A stretch of DNA of 39,361 nt from Branchiostoma floridae (Eukaryota > Chordata > Leptocardii > Amphioxiformes > Branchiostomatidae): positions 21,733,845-21,773,205 of the forward strand of contig NC_049988.1 in assembly GCF_000003815.2 (NCBI RefSeq). The letters run 5' to 3'. Positions 1-9,700 of the stretch are shown in pieces. Both the position numbers and the translations under genes were made by a program. The first letter of the stretch is position 1; the number at the start of each line of letters is the position of its first letter. A model generated the notes under the pieces. The model had not been told where the DNA came from. It made no database searches and worked only from the letters and a program-made list of their open reading frames with translations.

Positions 1-49
1 TTCCTTTGATTTTTCTGCTTATGTATGATTATTTGACTTTTGTCTTTAG

Positions 50-1276
50 GAAATAACTCAACTGTCCACCACTGTTGACACCTTAAAGCGAGACCTGGAC
101 AAGGAGCGCAACCGAACCGCTGCCTTGGAGCAGCGTCTTCACAGGATGAGTAAGACGCTGCGTTAGTTGCTATTTGCACTATTTGTGATGGTCTACTTGC
201 CAACATCATTAGAAAGGAAGGGTAAAAGTTGGGACACTGACTATCATTATTCCATTGCACGATATCATTTCCTATATCAATAGTTCCTTTGGCTGCAGGG
301 TGATTTAAAAAAGAGCCTGTATTCACAACCACAGTGAAAGTCCTAAGCAAAGTTTCTGTCTGATGGAGGAAATGTAATGATTTGTTTTTGATGCAATCCC
401 AGAACATTTTCAATATCACCAAAGTCTGTTGTTGACTCAATTTGTTCCAGTATCTTGTCCTAAAGGTTACACAGTGTTCCGTCGAATCTGCTACAAGGCC
501 TTCGACACACCTAAGACCTTCAGAGATGCGGCCGCGGCCTGTGGTGAAGACGGCGGCACCCTCGCCATGCCCCGAGACGCTGAGATCAACGCCTTCCTGA
601 TCTCCTTGTACAAGTCCGTGAGCGACAGGGTGAACTTCTGGTTCGGCCTGCACGATCGGTGGGAAGAGGGAAGTTTTGAGTGGGTGGATGGTTCTGCACT
701 TGGGACGTACAGTTCTTGGGGAGTGGGAGAACCAAACAGCCTTGGGGGCAGCGAAAATTGTGTTCATTACTACCCAATCAAATCAGACAAGTGGAACGAC
801 AATGGATGCAACCATCAGTATCGCTTCATATGCCAGGCTGTTCCAGGTGCTTATTGTAGCCGTACCATTTCCTGACCCCCCTCTAGTAAACATGGCACTC
901 CCAGAGTAATGCACTAGACATTTTAGATAATTATTTCTCTTGTAACAAACACATCATTATATGTTTATGAACACATCATTCCGCATCTCGTCCCTGATAA
1001 TAAATAATATGCGACTCGCTGTTTCACTACATATGCCAGGTTGTTCCAGGTACTTCTTATAACCCTCCCATTTCCTGACACCCTTCCATCTTTTAAACAC
1101 GCCACAAGTATCCATCTGACTAAAGACGTTAGACCATCGATGCTCTTGTTATAAAGCATGTCAAAACACTTCATTCCTCATCTCATCCCTGATATGTCTA
1201 TTAATGATTTCCAGGACGTCCGGAAGGCGGAACTCTCACCACCACTGTCAGGCGACTCTCCGACCATCCGCAGTAA
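50..1276 (+). CDS. G0: C-type lectin receptor, 3' part only
   Basis: Three exons are visible: neck 50-149, CTLD 451-846, last 1215-1276; tail and transmembrane exons lie off the left edge. The neck exon has only one partial repeat (33 residues, ending in the conserved cap TAALEQRLHRM) and ends ATG-A|gtaaga in phase 1, which fits the CTLD exon. The CTLD has the six long-form cysteines, FWFGLHD in place of WIGL, GEPN and KWND, so the principal Ca2+/sugar site looks intact and mannose-type by the EPN rule. The last exon differs from all others here. It reads GRPEGGTLTTTVRRLSDHPQ and stops at TAA 1274, because the amber codon that ends the other copies is deleted. Arg to Trp in the usual GLHDRREEG is also unique to this copy. 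Start and tail type cannot be known from this window. Confidence 0.85.
1009..1049 (+). pseudogene. Relic of a duplicated CTLD exon 3' end inside the G0 last intron
   Basis: About 40 bases match the end of a CTLD exon (coding for ...CDSPFYYICQVVPG in G5) and are followed by the same donor and the same first intron bases (gtacttcttataaccctcc) as G5 at 25981. There is no acceptor or upstream exon body, so it is a fragment, not a usable exon. The real G0 CTLD exon ends upstream at 846 with a different intron start. This looks like the footprint of unequal exchange or gene conversion with a G5-like copy. Confidence 0.7.
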
Positions 1277-2643
1277 AACTGACCAGCAGAACGTGAAATC
1301 TGTAATTATAACAACATACATGTAGGACATCAGCACATTGTTCTCTGAACCTGTTTAAAAGTCGAGTAGAAATTAACAGAAGAAATAGTGAATGTTCACC
1401 AAAGCAATGAATCACTTATTGTACAATGGTAGACGGGCCTTATTTTTCATATATATAACGGATTTACATAATGTTTTCGCTTTTAGCCAGGAGTTTGTTT
1501 ACATGAAACGCGCTCAAGAAAGGGAAAAGCTTCTGGTTTGCCTGTTTCTTTCGCATTTCGTACTGAACAGACAGAACAAAGAAAATGTAAGCATAACTTC
1601 ACTAATAGTAATAATACGTAATCTATGTTGTTTCACAATAGGCAAACTTCCTTTTGTTGTAGTAAACGGACGAAAAAAGTACAATGCCAGAACTGCTGAT
1701 ATCTGTTGATGGAAGCTCCTTTGTATTATCTAAAACAGGCCTGAACCAAGTTATAGAGATTCTGTTCTCCAAAGTTTGTAGACTGTGCTCATTTGAGCCT
1801 GGACCACTGAAGAAGCCAGAGTGATGAAACCGGTCTGTGTGGCAGAACTGAATAAAAGTTGTAAACGGCAACTCTGCGGCTCCGGCTGTCTTACTGAGGG
1901 GTGGCTGTGGTGAGAAAGGTGTCGGTTAGCGCTCCATACGTACTAGTTATCCAGATTTTGGACACTCACTATTAGTTTTAAAACCTTCTGAGGCATAAAG
2001 GTGTGGTCCTTATGATATGTTTGCAGATGAGCTGAATGTGAGTTATGAGTTACATCTTTTGCACCAAAACAACAAATTGTTTTACTCCTATGGGTGCAGA
2101 CATCAATGAATTCAATATATCCACAGCTTTTATCGGAACCTTCTTTTTATCTTTTATGGGGGCAGACACTCAGACATCAATGAATTCAATAAATCTGATA
2201 GCTTGGCTTGTCTCTTGAACGTTGGTTTTAATTTTCAATGTGTTAAAACCAAACAAAACAGAAGATTATGTGTGTATTTGATTTGTCTGAGAAAACATCG
2301 CGCTGTTGTTTACCTTCTGTGCGTGCATACATAAATGATTTCAATATATCCGGAGCCTTCTGATAAAAGTTCCTTGATATCATACAGTTTTCCAAACAAA
2401 GGGCAGGATGTCTTTGAATATGTTGTTGTGGATATCCCTCTTTCAATATGTAACAAGCAAAGAAAGGGGAAGATTATGAGTATATCTGATTTGTCTCCAT
2501 CGAAAAAAGGGCGCCGGTTACCAACGACTTAATATTTTTTTTCATCCTTAAGTTCCGATTTATGCATTTTTCACATTGCGTCTCGGACCCCGCCTGACGC
2601 AGGGCGTGTATTTTTGCTGTGCAGAAACCTGACAAGTCGCACC
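1277..2643. other. G0 3' UTR, then the upstream region of G1
   Basis: The 3' UTR runs to a poly(A) signal at 1851-1856, followed by the conserved GCGGCTCCGGCTGTC block and a GT-rich stretch. From about 2080 the MPGG-type upstream module begins. Related units containing GAATTCAATATAT lie near 2100, 2180 and 2335, each followed by a stretch like TTTGATTTGTCT. A conserved leader (GGGCGTGTATTTTTGCTGTGC, about 2603) runs into the ATG at 2644. No gene was seen. Confidence 0.6.
1851..1856 (+). promoter_or_regulatory. Poly(A) signal of G0
   Basis: AATAAA in a block conserved at the end of every gene here (TGAGCCTGGACCACTGAAG upstream, GCGGCTCCGGCTGTC downstream), followed by a GT-rich stretch. Confidence 0.7.
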
Positions 2644-4406
2644 ATGCCGGGACATCAGCAGCAGTCCCGAACTGGTGACACAGGTAAATATCCTTTCCGA
2701 ATAGCGTTTGGGGTGAAGCTAGGAAGGTAATTATATACTTAGGATGACGATATATGGAAGCGTAACTGGTACTAGTAATTATAAGTGACATAGGTAAATA
2801 TCCCTTCCGAATAGCATTTGGGCGAGGCAGGAAGCTCAAAGATGCATCCTTAAGCCCCGTTTACAAATCATAGAATTTTAGCTCGGCCGAAGTGTCGGCG
2901 AGCTCTGGATTACGAGGAGGTATGTCGCTGATGCCGACGAAGAAACTCTGCCATTTTGTTTCGTAGGCATCAGATTCATGCCTCCTCGGAATTTAGAGCT
3001 CGCTGAAACCCCGNNNNNNNNNNNNNNNNNNNNNNNNNNNNNNNNNNNNNNNNNNNNNNNNNNNNNNNNNNNNNNNNNNNNNNNNNNNNNNNNNNNNNNN
3101 NNNNNNNNNNNNNGTCGGCGATACTTAAATTTTGTGATTTTCCTCTAGGCATCACACCCATGCAGCAAGACCAAGGAGCTTCTTCAGATACGTATGCAGA
3201 AGCAGAGAAAGTGTACTACACAATCAAGGATGAAGATCTGCCGCCTTCTTTACGTGGGGTGGGGCGGCAGCAGGAGTCACCCCAGGGGGAGGTGGGAACC
3301 ATTGGGCCGCCGTCCCAACCCCCTCCTGTCCATCAGGGTGGTTCCCGCGGGCGTGTCCGCCATGGCAACGGCGCTGATCATGACAAGCGGCAAGAAGAGC
3401 AAGAAGCGTCAACAGCCAAAGCGGTGAAACGCTATGCCACGTACACGTCTGCAGGTAGCCATTAGTTATGTAAATGGCCTTTTTTCAGAAATACATTTTC
3501 CTTGGTATTTGGACAATAAGAAGACACTACATCATGTAAATATAGCAAATAATCACTTACTACTTATTTTCCACCTGTAGCCATGAGACAATTTATGTAT
3601 TTCTAACAGATCGCACGTATCCGGGTGGAGCAAGCGGCCGCCGTGCCCTCTGTAGCTTCATCCGCTCTTACCAAAGCTGCATGATCTCCGGCATTGCCGT
3701 ACTGCTGGGTCTGCTTGCTGTAGGATTGGCCCCTCTGACTGTCATGAATAAGGAGGTAAACACTCTTGTACCAAAGAGCTATTTTCAAACATCGTTATGA
3801 TGTTTCTGTTGTTCTTGTTTAGGGATTACAAAGATGGAACATGCTGCTGCTTTCCTTCGATTTTTCTGCTTATGTATATGATACTCTGACTTTCGTCTTC
3901 AGGAAATAAGTCAACTGTCTACCACTGTTGACGTCTTGAAGCGCGACCAAGACGACATGTCCACCACTGTTGACGTCTTGAAGCGCGACCAAGACGACAT
4001 GTCCACCACTGTTGACGTCTTGAAGCGCGACCAAGACGACATTTCTACAACTGTTGACGCCTTGAGACGCGACCTGGACAAGGAGCGCAGCCAAACCGCC
4101 GCCTTGGAGCAGCGTCTTCACGAGATGAGTAAGACGCTGCGTTAGTTCCCATGTGCACTATTTGTGATGTTTTTTTGCCAACATAAGAATGAAAGGGCAA
4201 AATTTAGGACACTATCATTATTCCATTACATTAATTTGTTTACTTCATCAATAGTACATATGGCTGCAGAATTATTTGCATCAATAGATAAAGTAGGTAT
4301 TTAAGACCACCGTCCTCACCAAAGTTTCAGCTGATTTCAATAAGATTTTGTTTACATTGTGTCATGCATTCAACAGTGTATACTGATTCTCTAGTAATTA
4401 ATGATG

Positions 4407-4465
<59 letters not shown>

Positions 4466-5180
4466 GTGGCACAATAAATGGCACATGTATGAAATGTTGT
4501 CTTGGTATACTGACTGACTATATATATATGTATATAAACATGCAAACTAAAGGGGAGATATGTTCTTCTGATAAGGTAAGAGTTGTGATGATTTGTATTT
4601 GATGCAATCTCAGAACATTTTCAATAGCTGTTGTTTTTTCCAGTGCCTTGTCCTAAAGGTTACGCAGTGTTCCGTGGAATCTGCTACAAGGCCTCCAACA
4701 CCTTCAAGACCTTCAGCGGTGCGACCGCCGCCTGTGGTGAAGACGGTGGCACCCTCGCCATGCCCCGAGACGCTGAGACCAACGCCTTCCTGATCTCCTT
4801 GTACAGGTCTGTGAGCACTAGTCCCTTCTGGATCGGCCTGCACGATCAGCGCGAAGAGGGAAGCTTTGAGTGGGTGGATGGCTCTGCACTTGGAAATTAC
4901 AACGACTGGGCTCCGGAAGAACCAACCAGAAATGGGGGCAGCGAAGATTGCGTTCTTAACTCCTCACCCTGGTGGTACGAATTTCCATGCAACTCGAAGC
5001 AACGCTTCATATGCCAGGCTTTTCCAGGTATTGATTATTACTGTAATATTCATACCCTTTCTAGCAGACTGAACCATTAAGAATGGTAGATCATCATTTC
5101 TCTAGTTATAAACTATGTCAAAACACATCATCCCATGCCTCATGCCTGCCAATTTTGTTGATTTTCCAGGACGTCCGTAG
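2644..5180 (+). CDS. G1: necked type II C-type lectin receptor, tail type A
   Basis: Exons 2644-2683, 3149-3454, 3610-3755, 3903-4128, 4644-5027 and 5170-5180 join in phase to 370 residues, if the 100-base gap in intron 1 hides no exon. The start MPGHQQQSRTGDTG is shared with four other first exons. The second exon has VYYTIKDEDLPP (a YxxI motif beside acidic residues) and a proline-rich PPSQPPPVHQGG. The transmembrane helix is near residues 140-160, after CSFIRSYQSC, with basic residues on the cytoplasmic side. The neck is 75 residues with three 14-residue units. The CTLD (about 240-367) keeps its cysteines and FWIGLHD but has EPT for EPN and WYEF for WND, so classical Ca2+-dependent sugar binding is probably lost. 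It may bind another ligand. It ends Arg-Pro-TAG. Confidence 0.88.
2896..3005. mobile_element. Palindromic MITE-like element in G1 intron 1
   Basis: Imperfect inverted repeat with arms of about 40 bases (2896-2935 and 2966-3005) around a 30-base loop. The left arm contains GAGCTCTGGATTACGAGGAGG and the right arm CCTCCTCGGAATTTAGAGCTC. It abuts the assembly gap that starts at 3014. It is not seen in the matching introns of G2, G5 or G7. Confidence 0.55.
3014..3113. other. Assembly gap, 100 N
   Basis: Exactly 100 Ns in intron 1 of G1, probably a default gap size. It follows directly on a palindrome, which may have broken the assembly. Any exon inside would be invisible. Confidence 0.95.
3903..4128 (+). 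repeat. G1 neck repeats, 3 units of 14 residues
   Basis: 42-base tandem units coding for KRDQDDMSTTVDVL, with the last unit KRDQDDISTTVDAL, followed by the cap RRDLDKERSQTAALEQRL. Heptad core positions are Gln, Met/Ile, Val and Leu. Confidence 0.85.
4411..4460. repeat. (AT)25 microsatellite in G1
   Basis: A pure AT dinucleotide run in the intron between the neck and CTLD exons. Confidence 0.95.
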
Positions 5181-6763
5181 GTGACAGGCGGAACACTCGC
5201 CACCACTATACAGCGGCTCTCCGGCAATCCACTGCAAAACTCACCTGTAACACATCATGGAAATGTACCTATGCATCTAATCAGCACGATGCGTTCTGAA
5301 TATTCTTTAGAGTTTGTCGAGTAGTAAAATAACACATAAGACTAGCGAAAGGAAACCAAAGCAATGATGCAGTACTGTGCAGAGATACAAACGCATCAGT
5401 TGACATATAGAGAAATGTACACATATTTTTTTTTCTCGAAGCCAGTTTTTATCACTAAGAATGTGCTAAAAAGCGGAAAGCTCCTGATTGGCCGTTTGAA
5501 AGCCGTACGGAAAACTTCTTTAAGAGGGCGCAAATTGATGCGCGCGGAAGTCATCCATATAATCAAGTCAACATGACAAAAGTGGACGAAACAAAACGAA
5601 GTACCAAAACTGCCGGTGTTTATTGATGGAAGTTCCTTCGTAACAAGCCTGAACAAAGTTATAGAGACTTATTTTCCTGTCGTTCTCCAAAATTTGTAGA
5701 CTGTGCTCATTTGAGCCTGGACCACCGAAGAGGCCTCGCTGATCAAATAGCTCTGTGTGACAGACTGAATAAAAGTAAACGCGAACTCTGCGGCTCCGGC
5801 TGTCTTACAATGCTGGAATGTATTGGTGTAACCGGTCTGTGTGACAGACTGAATAAAAGTTATAAAGGGAACTCTGCGGCTCCGGCTGTCTTACTGAGGG
5901 GTGACTGTGGTGAGAAAGATGTCGGTTAGCGTGAGAATCAGTCCGCTCCATATATACTAGTTATCTAACTCATCAAACTGACCATTAAAACCACACGCGT
6001 GAGGCACGACTTGTTTTTCTCCCATGGTTGCATACATAAATGGATTCAATATATTCAGAGCTTTTATCAGAAGCTTCTTCTAGAAAACTACGGGTGCCGA
6101 CATCAGTGAATTTAATATGTCTGATAGTTTTCCAAACATGATAAAAAAGGTAAGATGTCTTGGATGCTGTTTTTAATCTTTCAATATGTCAAAGCAAACA
6201 AAGAAGAAGATTAGGTGTGTATTTGATTTGTCTTGACTAAAAAAACGTGCGCTGTTTTCCACCGACTCGATATGATTTAATTTCATCTTTGGTTTCCAAT
6301 TTCCTCATGTTCTACCTTGTGTTTCCAACCCCGCCTTAAAAAAATCTAAATTCTGTATGTGTTAACGCAAATATCGCATATACGTGTGGACTGGCAACAG
6401 CTTGCGTGACGAACACGGAAAATATCAGACGAAGACAAACAATGAAACGTGTTTTTATCCTATGGGTGCATACATAAATGAATTCAATATATTCAGAGCT
6501 TTTATCAGAACCTTCTGATAAAAGTTTCTTGATACAAAATTTGTATATCTGATAGTTTTCCAAACAAAAAGGCAGGATGTCTTTGAAATGTTGTTGTCGA
6601 TATCCTTCTTTCAAGATGTAACAAAGAAAAAGATTACGTGCATATTTGATTTGTCTCCACCGAAAAAAAAGTTTCGGATGTATTCATTTTTCGCATTGCG
6701 TCTCGGACCCGGCCTGACGCAGGGCGTGTATTTTTGCTGTGCGGAAACCTGACAAGTCGCACC
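5181..6763. other. G1 3' UTR, doubled poly(A) module, upstream region of G2
   Basis: The 3' UTR holds two poly(A) modules about 84 bases apart. From about 6020 the MPGG-type upstream module is present twice (about 6020-6265 and 6455-6665), each with an ATTCAATATATTCAGAGC unit. The conserved leader follows to ATG 6764. No gene was seen. Confidence 0.6.
5768..5857 (+). promoter_or_regulatory. Tandemly duplicated poly(A) module of G1
   Basis: AATAAA at 5768-5773 and again at 5852-5857. Both are preceded by CTGTGTGACAGACTG and followed by GAACTCTGCGGCTCCGG. All other genes here have one module. Confidence 0.75.
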
Positions 6764-9700
6764 ATGCCGGGAGGGCAACAGAAGTCCCAAACTGGTGACT
6801 CAGGTAAATATATTCTTGTTTTTGGAAATATCATCTCTCTATAGACACCAGCGGCCAAATGGGGTTGTTCTTCAGCCATCTATATAATGGCAAATCTGTG
6901 GTTCACCACTCACCAGTTCCTTACGTGGTGTAGAACGAGTTTTCTTTCAGTTTAGTTTTCTTTTGCAAATAGCATTTACCGAGAAGAGTAGGTGCGTTTG
7001 GCTGAAAACATAACCAGTTCGGAAGGCAGCATCGGTGATAAAGATGACACGTATTTTTCAAAAAAAAAAATATTCTACAGTAATTTCTGGTAACCGCCAT
7101 GATTAAGCACTGTTTTCCTCTCAAAAGTATATTTTTGCTAGTTTTCTAACTGGTCGCTACGTTCACTGTCTCCGTATCACCAGTCTTTTAAAATGAGACT
7201 AGATCTACCATATGACAAAAAAACTGGAGCCTGAAGAATCATTTTTGATGGTGCGATGTACAAAGACAATGTCGCAGGCGCGTTTGTGTTATGAATAAAA
7301 TGATACTTAAATACAATATGGTTGTCAAAATGATGTTGTATTTTGCTTTCATAAAATCTTCAAGTAACTGATGATCTCCTAAATACACAAGTACGGCACC
7401 ACTTAGATTTATTATTTTCTACTAGGCACCACACCCATGCAGCAGCCACAGACTGATTGGCAGGCACGTGCGAGTAAACCCAACCCTGTGTACGCCTCCG
7501 GAGAAGGTAAAACACTTTCAAGTCTACTTACGGCGTTCTGTTCTTATCTCGATTTTAGACTTTATACTGTATGAAGTATGTAACTAATTTTGTAATTTTC
7601 CTCCAGGCACCACACCCATGGAGCAGCTTCAGACTGATTGGCAGGCACGTGCCAACGCCGCTGCGAGTGTGCCTAACCCTATGTACGCAGGTAAATCGTT
7701 TTTTAAGTCTGCTTACGGCGTCCTGTTCCTGTCTCGCTTTTATACGTACATTTTGTCCTATATCTGGAGTGTGTTTAATTTTATGATTTTCCCCCAGGCA
7801 CCACACCCGTGCAGCAGCCGCAGACTGATTGGCGGTCCATTGCGGACGTCGCTGCGAGTATTCCCAACGCTTTGTACGTCTCCAGAGCAGGTAAAACTTT
7901 GTAATCTTAAAAGCTTGTCTCATATTCGTCGTAGGATTGCCGTAAGATCACAAGCTGATTACAAGTTTTGTACAAAAATCAACTGTCTTGTTGCGAAAGG
8001 ACTGCCGTAGAAGCTTGCCTCCGGTTGATTCTGTCATAGACTGTTGATAACTCTTCAACATTAAATCTTATGACAACCTTAGACGGATGTGACTGCGTTG
8101 CTATGATACAAACTCGACTTAAATACAGACAAATATGATTTCTTCAGCAATTATAGAATTGAAACTAACGGGGCAAAGTTAAAAGAGCACATCATGCAAT
8201 GATGAAAACTGATATTTTGGTAGACTGCTTCGTTTGAAGAACAATGTTTCGTGACCCGTATCTTTATTGTATGAGCCCTGAAAGATTAGCTCAATCTGCG
8301 CTAAAGGTCATCGCAATAAGCCAATCATTGTTGTTTAGTTGTTTTAAAGAGGCAATTCTAATATAGACAAAATCGATCAGCTCTTCGTATGTTAAATAAA
8401 TAGAAATAAATAAATAGATTGCTTATCATAGAAGCTCATCTGTGTTGGTAGTAATCATAGTACAGTACTTTAGTTGTATGAAATAGATTGCTTAGTGAAT
8501 TACCGATCGTGATTTTTATTTTCTACTATCATGTAATTTATTGTGTGTTTGTACGAACTATTCTGGATGAACATTAAGCTATGTATGTATGTATGTAATT
8601 TCCAGCACGAAAATTGGACTTCCCCAAATTTTCGGCTGTTCATCTCAGGTCTTTCAATCATTCACAAAGACGGGAGTTGGACAGTCCAAACTTTCGTGTC
8701 CGATTTTTGCGTTGGAAATAAAAGTTCAAAGTTTTGAAAAATCATTCCTTGCTTTAAATCCTCTTTTCTAACAGACCGCACATATCCGGGTGAAGCAAGT
8801 GGCCGCTGTGCTCTCTGTAGCTTAATCCGCTCCAGGCTTATTTACATCGTCACGTTCATTGCCGTGCTGCTAAGCCTGGTCACTGTGGGACTCGCCCTCC
8901 TGGCGTTCATCAACAATGAGGTAAGCACTCTTGTATCATAAAGGCCTGTTGCAAAGTAATTGCCTCTGTTCTGTTTATTGAGTCCATCAAGCCATAACTT
9001 TCTGATGTTTCATATTGTTGTTTCAACGTTTGGTCTGGCGTACGCATATACGTTTATGCGTTCGTAGGAAACATCTGAACTTACCAGCACTGTTGACGCC
9101 TTGAAGCGCGACCAGGACGACATGCCCACCACTCTTGACGACATGGGCCAACTGTCCCCCACTGTTGACACCTTGGAGCGCGACCAAGACAACATGCGCC
9201 AGCTGTCCACCACTGTTGACGCCTTAAAGCGCGACCAAGACGACATGCGCCAACTGTCCACCACTGTTGACGCCTTAAAGCGCGACCAAGACAACATGCG
9301 CCAACTGTCCACCACTGTTGACACCTTGAAGCGCGACCAAGACAACATGTCCACCTCTGTTCACGCTTTGAAATGTGACCAAGACGACATGCGCCAACTG
9401 TCCACCGCTGTTGACGCCTTGAAGCGCGACCAAGACGACATGCGCAAACTGTTCACCGCTGTTGACACCTTGAAGCGCGACCAAGACGACATGCGCAAAC
9501 TGTCCGCCACTGTTGACGCGTTGAAGCGCGACCAAGACGACATGCGCCAACTTGCCGCCACTGTTGACGCCTTGAAGCGCGACCAAGACGACATGCGCCA
9601 ACTGTCCGCCACTGTTGACGCCTTGAAGCGCGACCAAGACGACATGCGCCAACTGTCCGCCACTGTTGACGCCTTGAAGCGCGACCAAGACAACATGCGC

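Noticed and set aside
2590-2643. Splice acceptor just before the MPGG start (TTTTTGCTGTGCAG)
   Set aside because: The AG is lost in G2 (GCGG) and G7 (GCTG), so it is not a conserved acceptor; the stretch is treated as leader.
7618-8010. A 130-codon frame running through G2 cassettes 2 and 3
   Set aside because: It reads through introns, while cassette homology and GT-AG sites define the short exons. The second part is out of the cassette frame.
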